From Oscheius tipulae (taxonomy: Eukaryota > Nematoda > Chromadorea > Rhabditida > Rhabditidae), in the NCBI GenBank assembly GCA_037178975.1, contig JASJZH010000006.1, positions 5,022,001 through 5,086,000 of the forward strand: a stretch of 64,000 nt of DNA. The letters run 5' to 3'. Positions 23,276 through 34,381 of the stretch are shown piece by piece. The notes beneath the pieces are model-generated. The model made no database searches and was not told the origin of the DNA. It saw nothing but the letters and a program-made list of their open reading frames with translations. The position numbers and the translations under genes were made by a program. The stretch's first letter is position 1. The number at the start of each line of letters is the position of its first letter.

Positions 23276-23899
23276 TCAAATATGTAGCAGTCAGGAACAG
23301 CTACCCAAAAAACATGGATTGTCCTCTTTATACGGCTTGATAATCTTTTGTAGCACTCCATCGCACGTTTCTCTTATCTGCTATTGCTAGCTAGATAGTC
23401 GAAGACACAGAAACTGTGCTACGTAATGTGACCGAAAACACACTGTTAAATGCACCTTTGTGACCTATCTTGGAAAGCCGGAAAACCGGCAGAGTATTTT
23501 TCCCATCACCATTTACTTACGTCATGTTCGGAAGTAGATAAAGGGCTCTGAAACGACAAACCACATGAACTCCACAAAGTACACACACAAGAAACCCTAA
23601 AACTTGGCTGCTTCTTTAGCTGTATGCAGTAATTTACTATTAAACACTTCAATGCTTAAAACCTATGAGTGCACCAACATGCAAAAAAGTTGAGGAATTG
23701 GCAATGAACAATTTAAGTACAAACTTGATCCTTGCCTGCTTCACCAAGTTATGTCTTCTTTCAGTGCAGCTGGTGCAAGACTTCACCAGGAGAGATTCTA
23801 CAGTCGTTTTCGACAAAGATCTCAAATCTTTAAATGCTAAACGTAATACATGCAAGCTGGTTTTGAACAGTAATGAAAAGACAAATTTATTCACCATCA
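23276..23899. other. Spacer between tandem CHK-like genes
   Basis: No gene seen. Serves as the promoter side of copy 1 and the 3' side of copy 2. No repeat or motif recognised. Confidence 0.4.
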
Positions 23900-25483
23900 C
23901 TACAAGTTTTGTTCTTTGCGGATTTTCTTGTTGCGTTCGTGCATCTCCAGGACTTCTCTGATAAGGAACTCCATTTTCTCCTCCAAAACTTCTGTAGCGT
24001 CTACTTTTTCTTTCTCATTCATGTTGTTCAGGTGCATTTCAAACAAAGAGCCAAGCATAGGGACAACCATATATCCAGCAGACGGAGTATAGCGCTTGTA
24101 GGCTTCTTTGAGTTGCTCGAGGGTGTATGGAGCTGGCAGATCACCCAGTTCTTCCTTAAGATATGCGTAGAAAGTCTCCAAAAGCTCATCCGAATGAGCA
24201 AGTCGTTCAGCACCAGACAGATTTGTACAGAAGAGACGACTGAGGTCACCGGCCGGATTGCCCAAGTGAGCTGTCTGAATCAAGGCTCTTAGTAGATCTC
24301 CAATTCCTTACCTGGAAGTCAATCATGGCAGCTATTGTCGTCTCTCCGTTTGAGTTTCTCCAGAGAATGTTGGTGGACCACAAATCTCCGTGGCAAAGAA
24401 CCCGTTCCATGTCTAAACATTTGATGAATACTCTTTGGACAAAAGTTTACGAAGGTGATCTGGCATTGCATCAACATAGAGTGTATCCTTGAAATCAGGC
24501 ATGATAATGATCAATTCTTCTATGAGATCTCGCAGGCGCTCTCCACCGAACCCTCGAAGGAACTGTCCCATAGAATCAAAAATATGATCGGAAAAGAATG
24601 TTCCGAAGATTTCGGTCAGTGGTTTCGTTGTAAAGCTCTTCTTTTCATCTTCAGTCAGTCGGGAAGTAAGTGCTTCAAAGGCAGCAATGGCTCTCAGAGC
24701 CTGACCATATATCAGTTACTTGTGAACGATGTTTTACCTGGTGAAGAGATTCGGGTTTCACCACGTTGAAAATGTGAACTTGAGAAAGATCTTCGACAAA
24801 TTCCATGAGCAGGAAACCTTTCAACGGATTCTCCTCAGTGAACTTGCGAGCGTAATAGACCTAGATTCCGTTTCAATTAATGAGCAAGGCTTCTAGCACC
24901 TTTGCACGGGGAACCTTGTCGAGCTTGTATTTATCCATAAGATGGTAGACGTGGACTTCGTTGTTATGGAACTGAACTCAATTAAAAGAAGACTAAGTTG
25001 ATGCCTACCGTTCTGACTTGTTTCTCCATCACTACGAGCATTTCGTCGTTAATGAAGTTCGGAAGACCTTTCTCCTCGGACATCTTTTCAGATACTTGTA
25101 CCATGGTAACAGCGGTGCAGAGCTTGGCAATAAACCTCTTAGGCAAATTTTCACCTTCTTGGACGTTCTGCCAATCGGGCTCAATCAGACAGATCCTGGA
25201 CAGAAAGCCCTAAAACCATGATATTTCAAAAGACTTTAACAGGTCTCCACATTTCCATCTCCGATATTGCGAACAGTCTTGTTGGGCCCGATTGTAGCCT
25301 GAGTCTTCAGCGCCTTTTGCATGTCATGCTCTAAAACGTGAATACTAAAATGTTATCAGTTATCAGGTAGTAGATAAAAGTGCTTCCTACGAATAATAGT
25401 AACCGACCGATGTCGTCCCAGGTAACATGGGTGTCGAAGATACCAGAAGCTGGAGTATGGAGATCACCTTCTACACAGGCCAT
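23900..25483 (-). CDS. CHK kinase-like (DUF1679/EcKinase) protein, copy 2
   Basis: Paralogue of the downstream gene with the same exon plan. It starts MACVEGDLHTPASGIFDTHV and carries RVLCHGDLWSTNILW and AAMIDFQ as intact catalytic and metal-binding segments. The C-terminus is HLGNPAGDLSRLFCTNLSGA ... EMHERNKKIRKEQNL-stop. An AATAAA lies about 12 bases after the stop. No disabling change seen. Family members are often stress- or moult-regulated and have been proposed to phosphorylate ecdysteroids in insects; nematode substrates are not established. Confidence 0.94.
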
Positions 25484-26036
25484 CTTAAGTTCTCTGATAG
25501 TTGGTTCCAATGTTGTAAGGAAACAGCAAAGCTCGTTACATTATACTTTTAAAATGTGATGGAAGTATGAAAAGAACAAAAAAAGGTGTGAAGAACAGGT
25601 CTTTTCTGTATTTATAGGGAAGAGTTAATCTGGTCGTGGACGGAGCACACTCTTCTCTAAGGCTTATCTTGATCAGAAGACACGAAAACTCGTGGCACAC
25701 TGTTGCAGAGAACAATCACACGATTTTAGGAAATATGACTTTTGGCTCCACTCTAGTCTTTACGCGAAGCACTGATGAGTATGCTTGTGATAATTTTGAG
25801 AAAATTACGGACTATGAAGTAACTTTATCTTGGTTCTTCATTCTTAAGCTATTTATACTTACTCTTAACAGGAGCTATACAATCGACGCTTGAGCCAACA
25901 GAGATTACCGGGGGTAATGGTGATGGCTTAATGCATGCTAATATTTTCTCTGCGGTCGTGCAATAGGATATTATTTATTATAAATACTATTTCTAAAAAA
26001 AAATGGTAACTTTGTACATTTGAACGCAATCAACAG
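25484..26036 (+). other. Intergenic with an unassigned spliceable ORF
   Basis: On the + strand about 25630-25930 an open frame (RLILIRRHENSWHTVAENNH ...) reaches TDYE. A gtaact...taacag intron there would join it to ELYNRRLSQQRLPGVMVMA-stop. There is no upstream ATG in this frame, so it would need an earlier exon, and I recognise no domain. Possibly a fragment. Confidence 0.25.
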
Positions 26037-26581
26037 TTAGACTTTGTAGCAAAGAACGTAAACAGTTTGTCCGAAAGGAACATCTGCGTCACGACCTCCC
26101 CACCACTTGCCCTTCTGACACTGAACTTCGGTGGTCGAGAAATCCAAAACGTCGTTATCGGTTCCAAATGCTCCGAGCTGAATATTATTATTTGGTGGTG
26201 ATTGCGATGAAGTTTTACCTTGTATCCGTCAGGGCAACTGAGGATCATGCATCCGTCGACAGTATCCTTGGTAACGTCGTTCTTGCTAGTAGAGCAAGTC
26301 TTTCCTTTCGGGCATTTACCTACAGGAGCAAGCTCGTAGGCTGAGCAATCTGCGGTACAGTTATCTGTAAAATAGGCATGATTAAAGGCATGTTAAACCT
26401 TACCAACGACTTCGCCAGAAGATCCTCCACTTCCATGGCTTCCTCCAGATTTGTTTCTGTAGAAACAGTTTTTTCCCTTACGTCCACGACACGGTCTCTT
26501 TCTTGGCAGAGTTCGGTAGGGATGGCAGGCATCAACTAAAATGCCTACTACGCAGAGAAGAATGAATGTGCGGAGGAACAT
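26037..26581 (-). CDS. Secreted Cys-rich C6-domain-like protein
   Basis: Three exons. The signal peptide MFLRTFILLCVVGILVDA is followed by a basic segment (RTLPRKRPCRGRKGK) and a Gly/Ser linker. A nematode C6 (PF01681-like) pattern then runs: NCTADCSAYELAPVGKCPKG, DTVDGCMILSCPDGYK, TEVQCQKGKWWGG and a final Cys near the end (VLCYKV-stop). The DGC..L.C core and the later C..G.W are the family hallmarks. Likely an extracellular protein of unknown role. The basic, Cys-containing N-terminal insert is not part of the usual C6 module. Confidence 0.75.
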
Positions 26582-27453
26582 TTTTGTTCACTGTGGGGAG
26601 AAGACAGGTCTATGCGATCTTAAGGCACGGGACATGGTGTTATATACGGTAGACAGGGCAAAGCGCGAAACACCAAAGGCTAGTTTTCGGATAGTACAAG
26701 CGGATTATCATCAATCATCGAGCTGCTTGATCTGTTAGCAGCTTTCCAATGGCAACATGACCTTTGGAGAAACCGCACAGTGCCGTCACGTTCCAATTCG
26801 ATATATGCATGTTGCTGACATACGTACGAAAGATCTATTATGGGCTGTACATTTGATACAGGTCACACACAGATAATAGTGAACAAATGTGGCATGTGAC
26901 AGATTGTGACTAGGCATTTACAACACGTTCTGTTGTTTGTATGCAACTTTATCAGATGCTACAAATCCACATATCCGTAACAATGCTTTCATTCTCGTCA
27001 AGATCAAGAAACACCGAAGTGTTTGCTGTATTCGTTGAACCCGTTTCCAGATTCAATAGATGACCGCAAAACTGAACTTTATTCGATGGTATGCATCACA
27101 AGCGCGTCTCATCCCATGGGTCAGTTTTGTAGTTTAGACTGTCAAGCAACAACAAAAGTTACTCAATCGAATCTGCTGAAAGTGCCTATTACACAACCAT
27201 GCACTTTAGACAATGTGGGAAGTCTATGTATCTTAACCCGGTTTTTGTCTGATCTCCGAGGCCTTGTGCGTTCACCGCTGGTAGTTGATCTGATAAAGAC
27301 AAAGTCCGACCTTGCCGTATCGCCTACGGCCTAATCCGGGAGAATTTATCGCACTTTCTTGCAGGTGTCAAGATTAATTGAAAGCTTAGTTTCATTTCTG
27401 CTTTGCATAATCCCATAAATAAATAGGTTATTGGTATAAGAAGAGTGGTCTGC
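26582..27453. other. Intergenic spacer
   Basis: No supported gene. Contains the upstream region of the C6-like gene and the 3' side of the poly-cysteine gene. No RNA gene or repeat recognised. Confidence 0.4.
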
Positions 27454-28123
27454 TCATTCTTGGGCGTTCTCGGCTTCTGACTTGAAGTCGAGCGGTAGAA
27501 TGACCGGTTCTTGCTGGGCAACAGCGGACTGCTCAACCACGCTGTCCTCCTGATAAGCAGCGGGAAGGGCAGATACCTCAACAGAGCGCTTAGCTTTCTT
27601 GTCAGCGAGTCTGATGCGAAGGTTCTGAAGAGCACGTCTCTTACGTCCTCCTCCGCATCCGCAGCATCCTGAAAATATATTGAATACCTAAACAGCTAGA
27701 AAAAAAATAACCGCATCCGCAACCGCAACAGCAAGGACGGCAGCAAGTGCAACAGCTAAACGTTACTATAGACTGTTGTATACAAGTCATTACCGAGTGC
27801 AGCAGCAAGTTTTACAACACGTACAGCACTTTTGACAGCAGCATTGAGGACGACAACAGCAGCATCCGCATCCTCCTCCACCTCCGCCGCAGCCGCAACA
27901 ACCGCATCCTTTAATCATACAAGAATCAAAGCCAAGAAGAAAATGTACCACATCCGCCGCAGCAGCCACATCCTCCTCCCTGTCTCTTAACTCTGCCACC
28001 ACCCAAGGTATCAATTTCCGTGGAGCCCCGAGTACCAATCGCAGTAGGAGCAGCTTGTACAGTATAGAAGAAAGCGGAAATACCCAGAAGAGCCAGGGGA
28101 AGAAGGGTCATACGAGAAAACAT
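27454..28123 (-). CDS. Secreted precursor with poly-cysteine core
   Basis: Four exons. The signal peptide (MFSRMTLLPLALLGISAFFY ... VQA) precedes a short propeptide ending GGGRVKR, a dibasic/furin-like site. The core that follows is almost only Cys and Gly with a few Arg/Pro/Gln/Lys: QGGGCGCCGGCG, GGGCGCCCCRPQCCCQKCC and CCCGCGCGCCGCGGG. It closes with GGRKRR and a tail holding DKKAKR, further cleavage-like sites, before SVEVSALPAAYQEDSVVEQS. Introns at about 27905-27944, 27752-27794 and 27669-27709 fall inside the Cys core and preserve frame. I know no exact family; candidates are a metal-binding or disulfide cross-linked cuticle component. Confidence 0.83.
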
Positions 28124-28331
28124 TTTGAAAGTGGAGGTGAGCCGACTGCTGCTGTGTGAATCACTGACCATCGAGCACCCTAATATACCACCCAAATGGC
28201 CGGTCCGAGCGCCCTGACGGAAGAATGACAGCCATCCAAACAGTCTTTTTTTCCTGGAGGCAGCTGGCATTGCTTCAAATAGATAACACACACTGATTGA
28301 AACATTCTCTTGTTAACAAGTTTATTGCAAA

Positions 28332-30561
28332 CTAGAATGTTCGATCGCTCCCAGTAAGGTCTGCTCCGTAAATTTGGGGCATCTGTGGCATTGGTGGAAT
28401 CTCGTGTGGATGAGCCCTTGGAGATGTCTGTTGAACCAGCTGTATGTGCTGCTGCAGTATTATAGGCTGTGGACGGTGCATCTGTTGAGATGGTTGAGGC
28501 TGTTGAACAATTGGGGCTGGTTGTGCTACAGTTGCTGGCTGAACTACTGTTGACAGAGTTGGAGGCTCTTCGACAGGACTTGCCCACGACATTTCTCCTG
28601 AAGGCGGTTGAGTTCTGGGTGCCATGTTCTTCACAGGAGTATAGGTTGGCGATCGTGTGATAACTTCGGGCTCACTAGTCTGTTGTTCTACTCTCTGATC
28701 TGTCCGAGAAGCTGGTCGAACAGGGGTCCTTGCTGTTTGAGACGGTTCTACATTGGCTAATGGTCGAGTTTGTTGATCCGTCGGATTCATCGGGGACGCA
28801 GCTTGAGTTTGGCTCGGCTGAGGTTGAACAACAGCAACTGGATGCACTTGTTGAACTGGCTGAGCCTGGTTGGAAGGCAATACTTGTGTATGCTGTTGAG
28901 CAAGGTGGATGGGTTGAATAGGCTCTACTGATTGAACTTCTTGAGTTATTGGCTGCTGAGGAGGTTGAACATTTCGCCGTGGAGTAGGAGACGGGCTTGG
29001 AACAGCTTGCACTGTAGCTCCTTGTTGTATTATAGGCTGCATAACAGGTATTGGGGTACTATTAGACATCAGTTGGCTCTGTATCGGCATCGGCAAAGGC
29101 AGTGGTATCCCTTGTCGAGGTGTTGGAGCTCCTTGTCCTGGCATAATCTGTATCGGAAGCCCATTTGGCTGACCCTGCATTGGCATTGGCAAAATACCCT
29201 GCCGTGGTGTTGTGACTCCTTGCATTTCTATCAGCGGCAGTGGTTGTCCTGGAGAAGGCAGCATTCCATGTACATGTGGTCTCTGGGGCATCTGCTGTGG
29301 TTGAACATTGTTGACCGGCAGGGGATGAACTTGTGCCCGACCAGTGAGAAGGGGCGTGCGTGTTATGTTTTGGTTACCGTTACGCTGAAATCGGATTGTA
29401 TAAAAAAGTAACTTAGTCTACCGCAGTCAGCTCCTTTACCCACTCTGGATGTTTGTACTTGTATGCTCGTCCACAGAAGGCCATTGCGATTGCGTCACGA
29501 TATGTTGGCATGAGGAAGATGAAGCAAATCTTAACAAATTTAAATAGTGACTAAATTTTCTTACCCAGTACGGACTAACAAAGAACTCCAAGATCCGTTG
29601 TTTGTAGAAAAGACTTCCTGCTGTTTTCATGTTAATACCGTCCATAGCAACAAGATTTTTCAGATCATCCATATACCAGACTGAAATGTACTCTTTATGA
29701 AAGATCTATCTCAACTCACTCATTGCCAAGTAACTAGGAATGAGCCAGAGACCTGTGAAGATAGACCAAAACATCCGAACGCAAGCTTTCTTCACTACTG
29801 GATCCTCTGTTTGAGATGGAATGCTGAAGCAGAAGAACGACGAGATGAAGAGCTGAACTTTGTTCTCGAATACAATTTTTTTTAAATACCGCAATCTTGG
29901 CTATTCCGAAAAGGACACTGCCGCAGAGCATCACTCCGACCAAAGCAAAGGCGGGAAGCTTTTTGTAGTCTGTCGAAGTGAAGTGAAAGCATCCTGAGAC
30001 GAGCCATCCAATGAGTTGAATCGAGAGGTAGATTGTCCAACTGTCTTCCATGGTAGGAGCTCTACGGGTACAGACCACGAAAGCGTGCGAGTAGATGTAA
30101 ACTGCCACTCCAACATGTACTGTTACAAAGGCGGTTGTCAGACACACGGTGTACAGATGGCTACAGACATCCACGCTACAAATTTTTTTAGATACAGTTT
30201 CTTCTCAGCTTACATGTAGTAGGTTTTGGCGAAGAGTATCGTAAACAAGATTTCAAAAAATCTCAGAACGACTCCGATGGTGAGCGGAAGCAGCGTGGCC
30301 GTAGTGAAGCATTTTGTGAAATCCTTTTCTACAAATCGGTTCAGGTAGTAGTAAAAGCCGTGAAGGACAAGAAACAGTAAAGTAAGAACAAGACCGAAGA
30401 CATCTAAATACAGTATTTTATACATCGACAAAGTTTTTTTGCATACGTTCATACAGTACCGCGTCAACAAAAGATTCGCCTGGAAAGTTGCAGGAATAGG
30501 TATTGTTCTTTTTGAAGTAAGTACAGTAGGTTCGGGTGAGTTGAACAGCTGTTAACAGCAT
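28332..30561 (-). CDS. Seven-TM-like receptor with long Pro/Gln-rich tail
   Basis: The start MLLTAVQLTRTYCTYF at 30561 follows attaag. Spliced exons give hydrophobic spans VFGLVLTLLFLVLHGFYYYL, TLLPLTIGVVLRFFEILFTI, TAFVTVHVGVAVYIYSHAFV, TIYLSIQLIGWLVSG, FALVGVMLCGSVLFGIAKIA, MFWSIFTGLWLIPSYLAM and FFVSPYWICFIFLMPTYRD, about seven. The last is followed by AIAMAFCGRAYKYKHPEWVK. The layout is that of a nematode serpentine receptor, class not assignable. The final exons add roughly 350 residues dominated by Pro, Gln and Thr (MPQRPHVHGMLPSPGQPLPL ... ADLTGSDRTF-stop), unusual for chemoreceptors, whose tails are short. AATAAA lies just after the stop. A join of two genes cannot be excluded without transcripts. 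Confidence 0.75.
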
Positions 30562-30951
30562 CTTAATCGAGTAAAGCGCTCATCTTAAAAAAGGGATACC
30601 TCGCATTGATGGTTGCGTTAGCGAGTGAATGTAGGGCTTGCCATCAGAGGCAGCTGAAGAATGGCTGCTTATGAAAACGACCTTTATATATGCGCTGTAA
30701 TGCAATTTGTTACCTGGGTGACGAAAACACCTGTACCTCAGGATTGAGACTGATACAGCGATCGAATAAAAAGAGCAGTGAGTGGCTTGCAAACTGTTTC
30801 CTTGTTAAGGGCGTAACTCTTCCACAATTTTTAGATTTTTCATAATAATAAAGTTTATTGTCAGCGAATAACACGTAGTGTACGGTCAATAAGGTGTGTT
30901 AGTTTTTATCTTGAAAAAATTACGCTGACGTGGGCGGCAGGTGGTACTTGA

Positions 30952-31346
30952 TTATGCGTTTTGCTGCTGAGATTGAAGTAGCAGTTTAGCCAGTGGGGCC
31001 TGAAAGCCTGAAGTGTTGTAACTGAACAGACATTCATTACCTGTCCGTTTCGAATGAGCGCATCGGTCATCGGTCCAATCCAGTGATTCTTTGTTTTGAG
31101 AAGCTCAATCAGGGCGTCGAGACGATCGTCAGGAGATTCCTAAACTTATCTCTTAAGACATTGGGAATGCAACACTACCTTGGAGTAGACAGCACCCATT
31201 TCATAAGATTTGAGAACATTGCGAGCTACAAGAAGGGGAACGACATCTTTAACGTTCAGACCTTGGAGAGTAGAACGGAGACGATCGAGATTGTCAGCCT
31301 GGATGGCGCGCAGGTCAGCCAGGCTCTGGGAACATGACACGGCCAT
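30952..31346 (-). CDS. CARD-only protein (CED-3/CED-4-type death-fold domain)
   Basis: Three exons give about 104 residues: MAVSCSQSLADLRAIQADNL ... VVPLLVARNVLKSYEMGAVY, then ESPDDRLDALIELLKTKNH, WIGPMTDALIRNGQ, and APLAKLLLQSQQQNA-stop. The heptahelical CARD pattern is clear: helix 2-3 with LVARNVLKS, which resembles the CED-3 prodomain (LIAKQVLNS from memory); R..ALIELL for helix 4; and F/M..AL..NGQ..LA.LL for helices 5-6. The domain fills nearly the whole protein, with no caspase, NB-ARC or other domain within the frame or neighbouring exons. A tttag acceptor lies one base before the ATG, and AATAAA lies about 95 bases after the stop. A CARD-only protein would be expected to bind CED-3 or CED-4 homologues; whether it activates or blocks them is inference. 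Confidence 0.8.
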
Positions 31347-33564
31347 GCTAAAGCCTTTTGATGAAGATGATGAGGGAAGTGGTAAGCTGTAGGTGAGAGA
31401 GACAACTGTTTGCGGATCGACTGCAACAGGGCAAACAAAATCAAAAGTTTGAGCGTATGCTCATGTGATATGTTGTAGGTAGTTGGCCGCGATCTTCTGT
31501 GAATCGCGGCATATTTGAACAAAATGACAGCTAATTTCAACCTTCTGGTCTTCTTGAAACATATAAGAGGGACAAAAACGTGCGCATTGGTTATCAATTT
31601 TATATGTCCAGACATAAAATGGTAGCATAAAGAAGTCGAGTGGGCCAAACAAACGATTATGCGCTTAAATGCATGTATACAATGAGAAGCAGCGGTGTTT
31701 TCCGGCTTTGGTTATGAGTGGAAACTTAACAGATGACCTGAGCAAACATTAGTATAGTTGTATTCTGCTCAAGTTTCATCCCTGTTGCTATTTTAAGACC
31801 TGCCCGATATTGGGAAAGTAAGAAACCTAGAGGGTAGAGGTGGATGTTGGGATGCTTATGCAGTCGAGCCAAGCAGACAGGCAAACAGAAAAACAACTTT
31901 CTTGAGATTGAGCCGCGTACGGTGTGAATGCGGAAATACGCACTCCTCTTGCGGAGGGTGCGAATGCGCATCCTCCCTCGAGAGATGTGCAAATATGCTA
32001 ATGAGAGACGTTCGAATAAAGCAGGACAATGGAAGATAAGATGAACGAGGTTGCGGCAGATGTCAAAAAGTTCTACTGAGGCATGTGTGTTCTATCCTTA
32101 TGTTTATGGCCTGCAAGAGGCCATTCTGGTCCATTCGTTTGTTATTCATGGCTAAAGAACAGACGACATAGTCGTCTTCTACAAACTAGCAAAGAGTAAG
32201 TGCCGACAGCCATTTTAGGAATTTCAATCAACTGCGCAGAAGAGATAAATCACTACAGCAGTTATAGATTGAGATGAAAATGACAAACTTTTGCAGCTCG
32301 GTCTGCAAAGCCAGACATGAGCAGATACAATGCCAAGTAATTGTTATCACTGGCATAGTTTCGGCAGACTAATGTCCAATAGTCCTGCCAAATGACTTTG
32401 TCTGCCTCTGTAGACTGAGTTTTAAATAATTCATTAGTGGATGTCCAATTAATAGAGAATTGTTCGAGCAGTGTCAGAATATTCGGCAGTGGTCAAGCAA
32501 CGGGGGATTTGTTTGGAATAAATTACGAGCCGAATCACTCTGACTCATGGCAAAGGCCCTATTGCGAAAAGACCAAAAATAGACAGAAAAGAGAAACAGC
32601 CAACACATATGTGAGCGGGAGTGGTGCTCGGATTTCTTCTTCGCAAGATCTCTCTCTTAGTATGCCAAAATGTTTGCCCGCATCCTATTTCACGATTGAA
32701 GCTAGAACAATTCAGTAACGGTTGGATTGCCTCAGAAAAGAGAAAGAATGGCAGCGTTTACAATAATAGCGAATAGTTGCACCCAATCCACATTGCCTGG
32801 ATAAAAGTATGGCGCGAACGGTATAAATCTTGAGTCTAGACTCGAATTTTACTTAGAGGTATAATTAGTCAGAAGGTGATTTAATCCCGATGGATCTCGT
32901 GATAAGAGCCATTGGGAAAGAATCTACTGAATTAGGAGAACAAAAGGACAATTGCGAGAAATTACAACAAGGTGTGAAGAGCCAGCGTACGAGAGATATT
33001 TGATGGATGGCGTAAACCATACGGTCGCATTTGTCAACTGCGCTGCCTCTAAAAGCTCAGCCGACTGCTGCTGTAACGATAATCCTTCAACTCAATGAGA
33101 CGTTTTCTGATGAGGCGTAATATTTTGGTCTCAAATTAGGGTCAAACATACGAGGGTTATGATGGGAGCGTTATAAAACGGAGTGCCTCTCCTTACAATT
33201 TGATGAAGAGTAATTATTCTTTGAAAAGGAAGGTGTGAGAGAAGATCTTTGTCTGAAGGAGACTTCTTTGATCAACAGGAAAAAGATGTCCTAACCGGAG
33301 TCACCTGCTTCTATAGTTGTTCTAAATTCAATAAACGCAACGAACGATGTTGTGGCCTCGGCGGACCCTACTGAGGTGTAACGGCAATATCCTAAAAACT
33401 TCAGGGACACTCCATCCCGTACCTACTGACCTAGAACGGCTAAAACTTTTATACATTGTTTCAAACATCTATCTGCCGACTCCATAAAAGGCGGGAATGA
33501 ATCTTCCAGGCGTATCTTGACCCTTATCTTGCTCAGTGCGCCCGTTCCTCTCCATCGATTGACC
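31347..33564. other. Intergenic with small palindromes
   Basis: No supported gene. Two perfect short inverted repeats are visible: ggcctgcaagaggcc near 32108 and agacgacatagtcgtct near 32161. They may be terminal parts of old transposons. The rest is A/T-moderate, unassigned sequence. Confidence 0.4.
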
Positions 33565-34262
33565 ATGTCGACAAAAATAGGCTCAGGGTTTGTAATGAAA
33601 GACGTCTAATCAAAATTATATTTACAGGGTACAGCCTAGGGAAGAAGCTCCGACGCGACCTCGTTTCGATATTTGGAATTTGGCGACTCCCACATCAGGA
33701 ATTCGCATATTTCAAACGGTAAACATGCCTGAGAAAACAAGATCTATATTTGCAGATAGGAGCAACTGCATCGCTCTTTTTGATCGGATCTGTGGGGTCG
33801 CAGTTCTCACCCACTTATGGGGCACTACTCAGCTGCACATTTGGTAAACAAGACGATCTACTGTGTGAAATATAATTCAGCTGCCATTGGTTCCACCTCT
33901 TTTCTAATCACCTTTGCTTTTAATTTGCAAAACACTACAAAATCCTTTGACTGGATCATGTGGGTAAGCAATTTCACAAGAGGGAATGACAGACACAATC
34001 TAGGAAACTGTATACGCTGGATCTCTGTCATTTCTGTTTCTTGTTAACACAATCACTATGTCTTATAGCAGCATACGATGGGGCTACACGCAATGGTACC
34101 TTGCAGCTGTAAGTTGTAGACTGTTTGGTCCATAATCTTTCATCTTAGATCATCTGTCTCTTAGTGGCTGGTTCATTTGTGATGGACACCTTCATCTGTG
34201 TGAGACTATTGCTCCAAAAACCGAACGCGAAACATACACAAGAAAGTCTTAGTGTACAATGA
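33565..34262 (+). CDS. Four-TM MARVEL-like membrane protein
   Basis: Six exons join in frame to about 165 residues: MSTKIGSGVQPREEAPTRPR, FDIWNLATPTSGIRIFQT, then hydrophobic spans IGATASLFLIGSVGS, IGSTSFLITFAFNLQ, ETVYAGSLSFLFLVNTITM and IICLLVAGSFVMDTF. A short tail (LLQKPNAKHTQESLSVQ) follows. Four spans with a Cys in the first loop and an NT..S/W..W pattern after the second resemble MARVEL proteins (MAL/CMTM/synaptogyrin type), which act in vesicle and apical membrane traffic. The first intron donor is tcagg|gtttgt; the alternative one base earlier runs into a stop. AATAAA lies 15 bases downstream. Converges with the THAP gene 119 bp away. Confidence 0.72.
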
Positions 34263-34381
34263 AATGAAGGACAATAAAGGCAACTAATGATAGCACTGTA
34301 GTAGTATGACATTGGAAAGCTAGTGAATTACCTGGCAGAAACATTAACACAGTGTTCTTTTAAAGACGGAGATCAGCCTTG

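Noticed and set aside
28932-29411. 159-residue + strand ORF rich in Trp and Arg
   Set aside because: Antisense of the Pro/Gln-rich tail; the composition is explained by the complement of Pro/Gln codons.
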